A DNA stretch of 37,965 bases from CAZQFV01 sp964592645 (GTDB lineage: Bacteria; Chloroflexota; Chloroflexia; DTKN01): positions 1-37,965 of the forward strand of contig CAZQFV010000030.1 of the NCBI GenBank assembly GCA_964592645.1, written 5' to 3'. Positions 29,486 through 37,965 of this stretch are shown here, in pieces; the first letter of the stretch is position 1, and every line of letters begins with the position of its first letter. Below the pieces are notes generated by a model. It was given only the letters and a program-made list of their open reading frames with translations. It was not told where the DNA came from and made no database searches. Position numbers and translations under genes: made by a program.

Positions 29486-30795
29486 TGGGCCAAGGAAAAG
29501 GCGTCGCCTGGAGGTTCGGCCCGGTCCTGGCCTTGTTGCTCTTGGCTGCGTGTAGCCTGCCGACCGGCCCGACGGCCGCCACGCGCGGCCTGCCCGAACC
29601 GACCGCGCCTTCCCTGCCCCCTGCTACCGCGGCGCCCGTGCCCCCCAGCGCGGCCCCGTCCCCCGCGCCTTCGCCCCCGGCGGCCGCGAACCTGCTGGTC
29701 TATGCCCACCAGGGCGCACTTTGGGGCTCCGACGGGCGTTCCGCTCGCCCCCTGGTCGAACAGAGCCGGGCCTACGGCCCTCTCCTTTCTCCCGACGGCC
29801 GGCGCCTCCTCTACCGCCAACGCGAGTCGCCCACCGAGCTCGCCGCCGAGCCGTTCAGCCTGTGGCTGCTCGACATAGCGACGGGCCGGGAGGTCGCCGT
29901 CGACCTTTCGGCCCTGCCGCCCTATGCGCTAGAGTTCGAGGGGCGCACCCTGAACCTGCCCCGCCGGCCGGCGACCATCGCCTGGCTGCCCGATGGCGAG
30001 TCCCTCCTGTTCAACACCTTTGTGGACTTTTCGGCGGTCGGTCCGGGGGGCGGCCCCCGGGACGACCTGTGGCAGGTGGATGCGGCGACGGGCCGGGTGC
30101 GCCGCCTCCTGGAAGAGGCGCGGCCGCCGGCCTCGTTCACCATCAGCCCCGATGGGCAGTGGCTCCTGGTGAACCGCCCGACGCGCATCGAGGCGCTGCG
30201 CCTGGCCACGGGCGAGCGCCGCACCCTGTTGGCGTTCGCCGCCGTGCTGACCTACAGCGAGTACGCCTGGCTGCCCCAGCCTCACTGGCTGCCCGACGGC
30301 CACACGGCGCGCGTGGCCATCGCCCCGCCCGATCCGCTGACCAGCTCGCTCTTTACCCTCTGGCAGCTCGACGTGGAGCAGCAGGGGCCGGCGCGGCGGC
30401 TGGGGCAGGTGGAGGGGTTGGCCTTTGCCTGGTCGCCCGACGGGCGGTCCTGGTCGCCCGACGGCGGCCGGCTGGTCTACCTGGCCGGCCCGGGTGAGAA
30501 GCGCCAGGTCGTAGTGGCCGAGGCCACGGGGTCCGGGAGCGTGCCCGTGGCGCAAGTTGCAGGCTCGTTCGAGCTGCTGGGGTGGTCGCCGGACGGACGG
30601 ATGGCGCTGTACTCCGAGGAGGGCGCGCTCTACCTGATCGAGGACGGCCGGCCGCCCCAGGTCCGTCCGCTGGGCGAGATTGGCGCCGTCGCGCAGTTGG
30701 CCTGGATGCCGGATGCCCTGCTGGTAGCCACGTCGGACGGCCGGCTGCTGCGGGTGTCGCTTGCGGGGAGGGGGATAGAGGAAATCGGGCCCTAG
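29485..30795 (+). CDS. WD40/TolB-like beta-propeller lipoprotein
   Basis: 436 aa. Lipoprotein signal with lipobox LAAC (Cys23), then a Pro/Ala/Ser linker (about 30-70), then a beta-propeller with repeated SPDG motifs (LLSPDGRRLLY, TISPDGQWLLV, AWSPDGRSWSPDGGRLVYL, GWSPDGRMALY). The doubled WSPDG comes from a 21-nt tandem duplication at about 30430-30471. Anchored on the outer side of the membrane; the function is likely binding or scaffold, with no enzyme motif. ATG 29485 overlaps the upstream TGA (TGATG). Confidence 0.85.
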   Translation: MGQGKGVAWRFGPVLALLLLAACSLPTGPTAATRGLPEPTAPSLPPATAAPVPPSAAPSPAPSPPAAANLLVYAHQGALWGSDGRSARPLVEQSRAYGPLLSPDGRRLLYRQRESPTELAAEPFSLWLLDIATGREVAVDLSALPPYALEFEGRTLNLPRRPATIAWLPDGESLLFNTFVDFSAVGPGGGPRDDLWQVDAATGRVRRLLEEARPPASFTISPDGQWLLVNRPTRIEALRLATGERRTLLAFAAVLTYSEYAWLPQPHWLPDGHTARVAIAPPDPLTSSLFTLWQLDVEQQGPARRLGQVEGLAFAWSPDGRSWSPDGGRLVYLAGPGEKRQVVVAEATGSGSVPVAQVAGSFELLGWSPDGRMALYSEEGALYLIEDGRPPQVRPLGEIGAVAQLAWMPDALLVATSDGRLLRVSLAGRGIEEIGP

Positions 30796-30826
30796 CTCGC
30801 GGCTCTCTGAAAACGGGTTCGCCCCC

Positions 30827-30855
30827 GCAGGGGCGGGCGCCAGGCCCGCCCCTGC
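30827..30855. terminator. terminator between convergent genes
   Basis: GCAGGGGCGGGC (30827-30838), loop GCCAG, GCCCGCCCCTGC (30844-30855): perfect 12-bp stem followed on the plus strand by TTTGTGGTT. It ends 7 bp before the stop end of the convergent GT87 gene, so it may serve both directions. Confidence 0.7.
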
Positions 30856-30862
30856 TTTGTGG

Positions 30863-32152
30863 TTACGACGATCCTGCCGGGCCTTCTTGTCCGCCGGGTT
30901 GCGCGGGCGCCGGCGCATTGATCGGCACCGGCTTGCGCCACAGGGCCCACGCCGTGTAGGTGAGCAGGAGCATGTTCAGGGCCAACGTGGCCATGCCAAA
31001 GAGGTTGTAGGCGATGCTGGACCGCAGCGCCAGCAGCAGGGGAAACTCGATCGGCGGACCGAGCAGCCACAGGTAGACGATCTTCCAGGAGATCTCGCCG
31101 CGGGCATACAGGTAATAGATCAGCGGGATCAGCGGCAGGATCATGTGCACGTGCGAGTGCCAGGTAGCGGCGCATGTGGCGGCATAGGTGCCAAAGAGGA
31201 TCAGCGGGAGCTTCTCGGGTAGGAGGGAAGGGCGCACCCAGAGGGAAAGGGCTACGCCGGCGGTCATGATCAGCCCCCCCATGGACACGGCCCAGGCAAC
31301 ATGGCTTGGCAGCAGGTCGCTCAGGTTAAAGGCCACCGCCCGCCAGTTCATCATGGCCTCGGGAGCGTTGGTCGGCAGGCCGTGGACGTAGCGTAGGATC
31401 AGGAGGGCCAGGTCGCCCAGCCCATAGCCCCCGGCCAGGACGACCGAGGTCAGGGCGACGAACGCGCCGCCCGCGGCAAACCCGCCGAGCGCCTTGAAGC
31501 GCCGGCCGAGCAGCAGACCGGGCAGCAGCAGGACCAGGGTCTGCGGCTTGACCAGCAGGCCGATCAACCACAGACCGGCGCGGAAATCCTTGCCCCTTGT
31601 CGCCGCCAGCAGGAACTCGCCCAGGCAGATGAGCAGCCAGCCGTTGACCTGGCCCATGAACAAGTTGGAGAAGATGGGCAGGCAGATGAGCAGTTGCACC
31701 AGGATATCCGCGCCCCTGGCCGTCCCCAGGGCGCGCTTGAGGCGCAGCATGTACAGCACGATCAGCGCCAGGTTGAGGACGATCCAGATGGCGTAGGCGG
31801 TCCAGTAGGGGAGCGGCGCCATGGGGAGAAAGAGGAGGACAAAGGCCGGCAGGTAGGGCATAGGCACGGGGACGTAGGGGACGCGGGTGGGGCCGGAGTA
31901 GCAGAGGTTGTAGAGCGGGCGTTGATACTCATCCTGGATCTGCAGGTCATAGACCTGGGCGAAGCCGCGCTGCGTGGCGATCTGGGCGGAGGCGTAAAAG
32001 GCGCGGAAGTCGGCGCCCATGTAGTCGCACAGTCCCCCGGTGGACACATACCACCCGCCGAAGCTGATGTAGAAGGCAAACAGCGCCGCCCACAGCAGGT
32101 TCAGCCACTGTCGCGGGGTCAGCCCGCGGAAGAGAGGGCGCTTCGACGGCAT
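30863..32152 (-). CDS. GT87-like polytopic glycosyltransferase, copy 1
   Basis: 429 aa with about ten hydrophobic helices. GADFRAFYASAQIA holds the Asp expected to be catalytic in GT-C enzymes, followed by GFAQVYDLQIQDEYQRPLY and VPMPYLPAFVLLFLPMAPLP. MMNWRAVAFNLSDLLPSH is the other conserved part. DUF2029/GT87 proteins use polyprenyl-phosphate sugars (for example the mannosyltransferase PimE) to build outer-surface glycans. First of three tandem paralogs, 63 bp from copy 2 but with its own promoter. ATG 32152 follows GAGGAG by about 8 nt. Confidence 0.85.
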   Translation of the reverse strand: MPSKRPLFRGLTPRQWLNLLWAALFAFYISFGGWYVSTGGLCDYMGADFRAFYASAQIATQRGFAQVYDLQIQDEYQRPLYNLCYSGPTRVPYVPVPMPYLPAFVLLFLPMAPLPYWTAYAIWIVLNLALIVLYMLRLKRALGTARGADILVQLLICLPIFSNLFMGQVNGWLLICLGEFLLAATRGKDFRAGLWLIGLLVKPQTLVLLLPGLLLGRRFKALGGFAAGGAFVALTSVVLAGGYGLGDLALLILRYVHGLPTNAPEAMMNWRAVAFNLSDLLPSHVAWAVSMGGLIMTAGVALSLWVRPSLLPEKLPLILFGTYAATCAATWHSHVHMILPLIPLIYYLYARGEISWKIVYLWLLGPPIEFPLLLALRSSIAYNLFGMATLALNMLLLTYTAWALWRKPVPINAPAPAQPGGQEGPAGSS

Positions 32153-32191
32153 AGACTATGCTCCTCGATGTCGGCGGTAGCTGCTGCCGCC

Positions 32192-32219
32192 ATTGTAGCC
32201 GTTTCTGGAAAATAGTCAA
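32192..32219 (-). promoter_or_regulatory. promoter for GT87 copy 1
   Basis: On the minus strand TTGACT (32219-32214), 16-bp spacer, TACAAT (32197-32192). It overlaps the stop codon of copy 2, so copy 1 can be transcribed separately. Confidence 0.65.
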
Positions 32220-33442
32220 ATGGTGCCGCGCGGCGGCGAGGGGCGGGAGGCGCGTACCGCCCAGGCCAACAGGTAGAGGTGGATGCCCAGCAGGGTCATG
32301 CCGGCCAGGGCGGAAGCCAGGGCCGGGGAGGCGAGCAGCGAGGGAAAGTAGAGCAGGCTGGGAACTGCGGCCCACAGGTACAGTGTCGGCCGCGGCAGGC
32401 CGGCCTGCTCCTGGGCCAGCAGGAGCAGGCCGGCCAGGAAGAGGGCAGCGTGGGCATGGGCGTGCCAGGCCACGGCGCAGGAGGCGGCGGCCGTGCCCAG
32501 GGCGGCGACGATCAGCCCGCGGGGAGAGGCGGCGCGCTTTCCGCCCCACAGCCACAGGGCGGCCACGGAAGTGGCGGCCATGCCGGCCGCGGCGATGCCC
32601 CAGGAGAGCGCCGTCGGCAGCAGCTTCTCCAGGTGTATGGCCAGGGCCCGCCAGTTCATCATCGACTCGGGCGCCGTGGTGGCCAGGCCGCCGGGGTAGA
32701 GCAGCAGCAGCCGGGTTACGGCGACGAGCCCCGGCCACCCTCCCAGCAGCAGCGTCAGGGCCAGGACCGCCGCGCCGCTCAACGCCAGGCCGGCCAATGC
32801 CCGGAAACGGCGGCCGATGAGCAGGCCCGGCGCCAGCAGCACCAGGAACTGGGGCTTGAGCAACAGCCCGCCCAGCCACAGGCCGCCGCGCAGGTCGCGG
32901 CCCGCCATGCAGGCCAGGATGAACTCGCCCGTGCAGACCAGCAGCGCGACGTTGGCCTGGCCCAACAGCAGGGTGAAAAAGGCGCTGAAGGACAGGACGA
33001 TCGCCCAGGGCAGGTCCTCCCGGCCCACGGCCCGCGCGAAGCGCCACAGGTAGAGCAGCAGGCCGGCGGCGTTGAGCAGCGTCCAGGCGGCCAGGCTGCC
33101 GGCCGGCCCCAGCGGCAGCAGGGCGATAAAGGGCAACAGGAAGGGCGACAGGTAGGGGGTGGGGATGGTCACGCAGTCGGCCGTCGGGTCGTGGGCATAG
33201 GCCGCGCAGAGCGCCCGCTGGCAGGACCCTTGGGCCTCCAGGTCGTAGACCTGGGCAAAGCCGCTGTGCCAGGCGATCTCGGCCGAGCAGTAGAAGGAGC
33301 GGTAGTCCAGACCGGCATGGTAGAAGATCCCCCCCAGGAAGAGCGACCCGGCGCTAAAGGCCGCGTAAAAGAGGACCAGTGCGCCCAGCGCCGGGCGCAG
33401 CCAGCGCTCGGCGCCGCGGTGGGAGCTTTCGCCCCTAGACAT
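32216..33442 (-). CDS. GT87-like polytopic glycosyltransferase, copy 2
   Basis: 408 aa, about ten hydrophobic helices. AGLDYRSFYCSAEIA keeps the Asp of the first outer loop, with GFAQVYDLEAQGSCQRALC and IPTPYLSPFLLPFIALLPLG next, and MMNWRALAIHLEKLLPT later. The end is short and basic. Same family as copies 1 and 3, closest to copy 3 by eye. Its start overlaps the end of copy 3 by 8 bp, so they are co-transcribed and translationally coupled. Confidence 0.85.
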   Translation of the reverse strand: MSRGESSHRGAERWLRPALGALVLFYAAFSAGSLFLGGIFYHAGLDYRSFYCSAEIAWHSGFAQVYDLEAQGSCQRALCAAYAHDPTADCVTIPTPYLSPFLLPFIALLPLGPAGSLAAWTLLNAAGLLLYLWRFARAVGREDLPWAIVLSFSAFFTLLLGQANVALLVCTGEFILACMAGRDLRGGLWLGGLLLKPQFLVLLAPGLLIGRRFRALAGLALSGAAVLALTLLLGGWPGLVAVTRLLLLYPGGLATTAPESMMNWRALAIHLEKLLPTALSWGIAAAGMAATSVAALWLWGGKRAASPRGLIVAALGTAAASCAVAWHAHAHAALFLAGLLLLAQEQAGLPRPTLYLWAAVPSLLYFPSLLASPALASALAGMTLLGIHLYLLAWAVRASRPSPPRGTI

Positions 33443-34685
33443 AGGAGCGCTCCCGGCGGGGGACGCCGCGCCAATGGTCGACGACCGCCCGGGCCAGCAG
33501 GCCCAGGCTCAAGGCCAGGTAGGACAGCCCGACCAGGTTGTGGGCCAGGGCCGGGAAGAAGACCACCAGGAGGGCAAAGAGGACGGCCGGCCCCAGCGCC
33601 CACAGGAGCAGGGCGCGGCGCCGCAGCTGCCCCTGGGCGACGGCCAGGACGAGCGGCGCGGCCAGGAGGAGCACGGTATGGGCGTGCATGTGCCAGGCGG
33701 CGGCGCAGGTGGCGGCGGCTGTGCCCAGCACGGCGTTGGTGAAGCGCGGAGAGTTCGGGGCGGCCGGCCGCACCCACAGCGAGAGGGCGGCCAGGGCCGT
33801 CAGCGCGGTGCCGGCCCAGCCCAGGCCCCAGGCCAGCCCCTCGGGGAGCAGCTTGGCCAGGTGGATGGCCAGGGCGCGCCAGTTGGCCATCACGTGCGGG
33901 TTGGAGGTGGCCAGGTCCTGGGGGTAGTGGAGCAGGGTTTGCCCAAAGGCCAGCATGCCCTGGGGGCCGGCCAGGGCAAAGGAGAGCAGCAGGACGCCCA
34001 GCCCGGCGGCGGCAAAGCCGAGCAGCGCCCGGAAGCGGCGGCCGATGAGCAGGGCCGGCAGCAGGAGCAGCAGGGTGTGCGGCTTGACCAGAAGGCCGGC
34101 CAGCCATAGCCCGCCGCGAAACTCGCGGCCGGCCTGTCCGGCCAGCAGGAACTCGCCCAGGCACACCAGCAGCAGGACGTTCACCTGGCTGAAGAAGAGG
34201 TTGTCGAAGGAGGGGAAGGAGAGCGCCAGCGCCCCCACGAGCAGCAGGCCCTCGGGTAGGCCGCCGCGCCGGATCAGCCGCCACAGGTAGAGCACGAGGA
34301 CCAGGGCGTTGAGCGCGGTCCAGGCGATCAGGCTGGGGACCATCGGCAGCGGCAGCAGGGCCAGCAGGGGCAGGAGAAAGGCCGGCAGGTAGAGCATGGG
34401 CATCGTGGCGTAGGGGTAGCGCATCTCCGGGACCGTGTAGGCCTCGTACAGGGGGCGCTGGCAAGCCTCCTGGGACGCAAGATCGTACACCTGGGCGAAG
34501 CCGGCGCGCCAGGCAATCTCCGCGGAGCAGCGGAAGGGGCGATAGTCCACGGCCAGGTACTCCATGGAGCCGCGCGTCAGGACCGAGCCGATGGTGAAGA
34601 GGATATAGAAGGTGGCCAACAGGGCCAACAGCAGCTTCAACCACCACGATCCGCCGAACAGGCTGGCTTGTCCCTGGGAGCGCAT
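33435..34685 (-). CDS. GT87-like polytopic glycosyltransferase, copy 3
   Basis: 416 aa, about ten hydrophobic helices. AVDYRPFRCSAEIA carries the conserved Asp, followed by GFAQVYDLASQEACQRPLY and MPMLYLPAFLLPLLALLPLP. MANWRALAIHLAKLLPEG replaces MMNWRA. Lies 54 bp downstream of the P-type ATPase gene on the same strand, without a promoter I can see in the gap, so it may be read from the ATPase promoter. With copies 1 and 2 it forms a tandem array, probably from two duplications. Confidence 0.85.
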   Translation of the reverse strand: MRSQGQASLFGGSWWLKLLLALLATFYILFTIGSVLTRGSMEYLAVDYRPFRCSAEIAWRAGFAQVYDLASQEACQRPLYEAYTVPEMRYPYATMPMLYLPAFLLPLLALLPLPMVPSLIAWTALNALVLVLYLWRLIRRGGLPEGLLLVGALALSFPSFDNLFFSQVNVLLLVCLGEFLLAGQAGREFRGGLWLAGLLVKPHTLLLLLPALLIGRRFRALLGFAAAGLGVLLLSFALAGPQGMLAFGQTLLHYPQDLATSNPHVMANWRALAIHLAKLLPEGLAWGLGWAGTALTALAALSLWVRPAAPNSPRFTNAVLGTAAATCAAAWHMHAHTVLLLAAPLVLAVAQGQLRRRALLLWALGPAVLFALLVVFFPALAHNLVGLSYLALSLGLLARAVVDHWRGVPRRERSYV

Positions 34686-34739
34686 GGGTGGCCTCGCAGC
34701 ACGATCAGACGAAACGTTCGCGGCACGGCGGCTTCCCGG

Positions 34740-37709
34740 CTACGGCGCGGGGGACTCCGTGTTCGGTCCCGCATCGGGGGAGGCTGCGGCGGCAGGCGCG
34801 GCCGGGGGCCGTCGGGAGTCCAGCCGCCGTAGCACCGCCTTGGTGACCTCGGCCCCGATGGCCGGCAGCAGCGCCAGTGGGACCAGGATGGCCCATTCTT
34901 CCAGCGAAAGGAAGGTGGTATGGAAGATGGGATCCAGGAAGGGCACATAGATGATGGCCAGCAGGATAAGGAGCGAACTGGCCACGGCCCAGAGCATATT
35001 GCGGTTGCTCAGAAAGCCCAGCTTAAAGATCGAGGCCCTTTCGGAGCGGGCGGTAAAGGCCCGCAGCAGTTCCGCAGTGACCAGGGTGGCGAAGGCAAAG
35101 GTCTGGGCGTTGGTGACCTTCTCGGCGTTGAACGCGCCCGAGGCGAGGCGCAGGTCGCCGGGGAGGACATACAGCCCCAGGAGGAAAGCCCCCAGCGTGG
35201 CGGCGGTGATCAACACGCTCTGGATGCCGATGCCGACCCACATCTCGCGGTGGATGATCGGCTCCTTGGGATTGCGCGGCGGCCGGTCCATGATCCCCGG
35301 TTCGGCCTGTTCCATCCCCAGGGCCAGGGCCGGGAAGCCGTCGGTCACCAGGTTGAGCATCAGCAGGTGGATGGGCAGGAAGGGCAGGGCCGGCAGGCTC
35401 ATCAGCGTGGCCAGGAAAACGATGAGGATTTCGCCGACGTTGCAGGAGAGTAGGTAGAAGACAAACTTGCGGATATTGGAAAAGATGATCCGCCCCTCCT
35501 CGATGGCGGCGACGATGGAGGCATAGTTGTCGTCGGTGAGGACCATGTCGGCGGCTTCCTTGGCCACGTCGGTGCCGGTGATGCCCATGGCCACGCCGAT
35601 GTCGGCGCGCTTGACCGCCGGGGCGTCGTTGACCCCGTCCCCGGTCATGGCGACGATGTGCCCGTTGGCTTTGAGCGCATCGACGATGCGCACCTTGTGC
35701 TGCGGCGAGACGCGCGAGTAGACGTCCACGACGTCGGCCAGCCTGCGGAACTCGTCGTCCGATAAGCGGTCGATCTCTTCGCCGGTGAGCCCTTGCAGAC
35801 CCGGGGTGAACATCTTCAGATCGCTGGCGATGGCCATAGCCGTGCGCTTGTGGTCGCCGGTGATCATGATCGTCTTGATGCCGGCGCGCTGGGCGGTCTG
35901 GATGGCCTCGCGCACCTCGGGGCGCGGCGGGTCGATCATCCCCACCAGGCCCAGGAAGGTCAGATCCTGTTCGATCTCGTCGGGCTGAGGTTCGCCGACG
36001 GCTTCCTGGAGAGGGCGATAGGCGATCGCCAGGACGCGCAGGGCATCGTCGGCCATACCGTCCATGGCCTTGAGCACTGCCTGGCGGTCGGCCGGGGTGA
36101 TGGGGCGCCGCTGGCCGCCGTAGACGATGTGGCTGCAGCGCTCCAGCACCAGGTCGGTGGCCCCCTTGGTGAAGGCGATATAGGGAGAATCGCCGCAGAA
36201 GAGTTGGATGACAGGGTCGGCGGCGTCGATCCGGGCGTGCAGCGTGGTCATGCGCTTGCGCAGCGAATCGAAGGGCGCTTCGCCGACCCGCGGCAGCCGT
36301 TTCTCCCATTCGGTTTGCCAGTACCCGGCCTTGGCGGCCAGCACGACCAGGGCGCCCTCGGTCGGGTCGCCCACCATGCGGTAGCGGCCGCCCTCGGCGT
36401 CATCCACCTTTTCCAGGCGGGCGTCGTTGCACAGCATCCCGCCCAGGAGGACGCCCAGCAGGGCCGGGCTTTTGCCCAGGGGGGCCCGTTTCCCGTGCAG
36501 GGAGATTTCGCCCCAGGGCTGGTAGCCGCGCCCCTCGACGCCGTAGCTGTTCCCCTCGGCCCAGACCTTGACCACGGTCATCTCGTTCTGGGTCAGGGTG
36601 CCGGTCTTATCGGAGCAGATGACCGTGGCCGAGCCCAGCGTCTCCACCGCCGGCAGGTTGCGGATCAGGGCATGGCGCCGCAGCATACGCTGGGTGCCCA
36701 GCGCCAGGCAGATCGTGACCACGGCCGGCAGCCCTTCGGGCACGGCGGCGATGGCCAGGCTGACCGCGGTGAGGAACATATCCAGCACCTCTTTGCCGCG
36801 CAGCACCTCCAGCACGGCCGAGATCGAGAGGCTCACCTCGCCGCGCAGTATGGCCAGGACCTCTTGGCCGCGCAGGATGCCCACGAGAAAAACGAAACCG
36901 GAGATGATCAGGGCGGCGATGCCCAGCCAGCGCCCCAATTGGTTCAATTTGAGTTCCAGGGGCGTCCGCTCGGTCTCGGCGGTGTGCAGCATCTGGGCGA
37001 TCAGCCCCAGTTGGGTGTGCCGGCCGGTGGCCACGACGAGGCCCTGCCCGCGCCCGTAGGAGACGACGGTGCCCATAAAGGCGCTGTTGATGCGGTCCCC
37101 CAGCGGCACTTCTTTATCAAAGACATCGGCGGCGTGCTTTTCCACCGGGACCGACTCACCGGTCAGCGCCGCCTCCTCGATCCGCAGGTTGGCGCTCTGT
37201 ACCAGGCGCATGTCGGCCGGGACATAGTTGCCGGCCTCCAAGAGGACCAGGTCGCCGGGCACCAGCTCGCGGGCCGGGATCTCCAGGATATGCCCGTCGC
37301 GGATCACGCGGGCATTGGGGGCGGCCCGCGCCCGCAGCGCCCGCAGGGCGTTCTCCGCCCGGCTCTCCTGGACGACGCCGAGGATGGCGTTCAGGAGGAC
37401 GATGGCAAAGATGGCCCCGGCGTCGATAAACTCCTCGCCGCCGCCCCCGGGGCTAAAGATGGCCACCAACACGGAGATGACGGCGGCGACAAGCAGGATG
37501 ATGACCAAAAAGTTCCTGAACTGCTCCAAGAAGCGTTTCCAGAGGGGGGTAGGGGCCTCTTCGGGGAGCTCGTTGGGGCCGCACTGCGCCAGCAACTCGG
37601 CGGCCCGGGCCGCGCTCAAGCCTTGCTCCAGGCTCGAGCCCAGCTCTTGCGCGACCTGCTCGGGGGGCAGGCGGTACGATTGGTCCACGATGTTCTCCTG
37701 TCTGCTCAT
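34740..37709 (-). CDS. P2A-type calcium-transporting ATPase
   Basis: 989 aa, full-length P-type ATPase. TGES actuator loop (ALTGESVPVEK), phosphorylated Asp367 in CSDKTGTLTQNEM, MTGDGVNDAPA hinge, and the membrane ligands of SERCA-type pumps: PEGLP in M4, NVGE in M5, NLVTDGFPA in M6. The N-terminal cation ATPase domain (EQVAQELGSSLEQGLSA) and C-terminal helices are present. It exports Ca2+ (or Mn2+) using ATP. Between M3 and M4 the sequence has three ILRGxEVL-like repeats (residues about 276-310), an insertion of about 28 aa compared with the usual loop. ATG 37709 has GAGGAAT close upstream. The GT87 genes follow. Confidence 0.93.
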   Translation of the reverse strand: MSRQENIVDQSYRLPPEQVAQELGSSLEQGLSAARAAELLAQCGPNELPEEAPTPLWKRFLEQFRNFLVIILLVAAVISVLVAIFSPGGGGEEFIDAGAIFAIVLLNAILGVVQESRAENALRALRARAAPNARVIRDGHILEIPARELVPGDLVLLEAGNYVPADMRLVQSANLRIEEAALTGESVPVEKHAADVFDKEVPLGDRINSAFMGTVVSYGRGQGLVVATGRHTQLGLIAQMLHTAETERTPLELKLNQLGRWLGIAALIISGFVFLVGILRGQEVLAILRGEVSLSISAVLEVLRGKEVLDMFLTAVSLAIAAVPEGLPAVVTICLALGTQRMLRRHALIRNLPAVETLGSATVICSDKTGTLTQNEMTVVKVWAEGNSYGVEGRGYQPWGEISLHGKRAPLGKSPALLGVLLGGMLCNDARLEKVDDAEGGRYRMVGDPTEGALVVLAAKAGYWQTEWEKRLPRVGEAPFDSLRKRMTTLHARIDAADPVIQLFCGDSPYIAFTKGATDLVLERCSHIVYGGQRRPITPADRQAVLKAMDGMADDALRVLAIAYRPLQEAVGEPQPDEIEQDLTFLGLVGMIDPPRPEVREAIQTAQRAGIKTIMITGDHKRTAMAIASDLKMFTPGLQGLTGEEIDRLSDDEFRRLADVVDVYSRVSPQHKVRIVDALKANGHIVAMTGDGVNDAPAVKRADIGVAMGITGTDVAKEAADMVLTDDNYASIVAAIEEGRIIFSNIRKFVFYLLSCNVGEILIVFLATLMSLPALPFLPIHLLMLNLVTDGFPALALGMEQAEPGIMDRPPRNPKEPIIHREMWVGIGIQSVLITAATLGAFLLGLYVLPGDLRLASGAFNAEKVTNAQTFAFATLVTAELLRAFTARSERASIFKLGFLSNRNMLWAVASSLLILLAIIYVPFLDPIFHTTFLSLEEWAILVPLALLPAIGAEVTKAVLRRLDSRRPPAAPAAAASPDAGPNTESPAP

Positions 37710-37759
37710 ATTCCTCGCTACCTGGCCAAGCCGGCCGGCCCTGCCGTGTACAGGCCCCC

Positions 37760-37788
37760 ATTATACATTGGGTCTCGCCGGCGCGCAA
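37760..37788 (-). promoter_or_regulatory. promoter for the calcium ATPase gene
   Basis: On the minus strand TTGCGC (37788-37783), 17-bp spacer, TATAAT (37765-37760). The start is about 45 nt before ATG 37709. Confidence 0.7.
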
Positions 37789-37933
37789 ATGCACGGAGGT
37801 GAGCCTCCTCGCCGGCAATATGCGATCTCCGGCCGCCCCTTTCCTGTTCCCAATCCGACGCCTCGCCGATGCCCGGCGTTGGAAGGGGCCGCGGGCGGGG
37901 CCTCCGAGACTTTAGAGCCTATCCGAAAACCTG

Positions 37934-37960
37934 TGGTATAATGCCCCCATTACTGGAGGT
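37934..37960 (+). promoter_or_regulatory. extended -10 promoter and ribosome site of a gene beyond the edge
   Basis: TGGTATAAT (37934-37942, within TGTGGTATAATG) and a ribosome site GGAGGT (37955-37960). The start codon must lie just past position 37965. The short distance means a nearly leaderless transcript. Confidence 0.6.
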
Positions 37961-37965
37961 GCTGA

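Noticed and set aside
37913..37930. GAGCCTATCCGAAAA as an insertion-sequence end
   Set aside because: It resembles some IS termini, but no partner inverted repeat, target duplication or transposase is visible in the window.
1..37965. tRNA, rRNA and CRISPR arrays
   Set aside because: Reading both strands by eye showed no cloverleaf with TTCAA-type arm, no rRNA blocks and no regularly spaced repeats.

Overview
The window is GC-rich, densely coded DNA that fits an anaerobic or facultative member of the Chloroflexota, most likely Anaerolineae-like. This is inferred from three large secreted proteins ending in the short C-terminal motif VYLP(I/L/V)V(I/V)K, from three tandem GT87-type membrane proteins, and from overall gene style. 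No rRNA, tRNA or CRISPR array was seen, so the assignment is tentative. Promoters are sigma70-like, either -35/-10 pairs with 16-18 bp spacers or extended -10 boxes (TGnTATAAT).

Layout. 1-2250: an accessory-looking edge with a truncated membrane protein, an FtsK/SpoIIIE-type DNA-pumping ATPase behind a strong promoter with a tandem 10-bp repeat, an IS630-like transposase remnant and a 52-aa protein. 2343-7321: gltX, converging with a three-gene set (lipM-like octanoyltransferase, clan GH-A glycosidase-like protein, Nudix + ATC-hydrolase-like fusion). 7434-11136: polyphosphate kinase followed by a metallophosphoesterase fused to a GppA-type HD domain. 11141-17033: a GT4 glycosyltransferase, a truncated ABC ATPase relic, a perfect-palindrome terminator and a 1282-aa secreted modular protein. 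17079-19287: a zinc-ribbon/TM/Pro-rich protein and a SAM methyltransferase.

19361-21178 is the most interesting block. A consensus promoter overlaps a perfect CsoR-family operator (ATACCCCC-T-GGGGGTAT) and drives seven small genes: 2[4Fe-4S] ferredoxin, OsmC, a coiled-coil protein, an FmdB zinc ribbon, an unknown GVFGH protein (frameshifted), a CsoR-family regulator with the CstR-like Cys pair but no copper-binding His, and a tiny membrane protein whose TGA may be selenocysteine. I read it as an autoregulated reactive-sulfur (or selenium) response and trafficking operon.

21235-27680 holds two paralogous secreted M14 zinc carboxypeptidases with different C-terminal module sets. 27877-28367 encodes an MvhD/FlpD-type iron-sulfur protein that reads through an in-frame TGA at exactly the family's Cys/Sec position, with a SECIS-like hairpin downstream: a selenoprotein. 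It overlaps a class V aminotransferase and is followed by a beta-propeller lipoprotein. 30863-37709 (minus strand) carries a P2A-type Ca2+ ATPase and three GT87 paralogs. At the right edge a promoter and ribosome binding site point to a gene outside the window.
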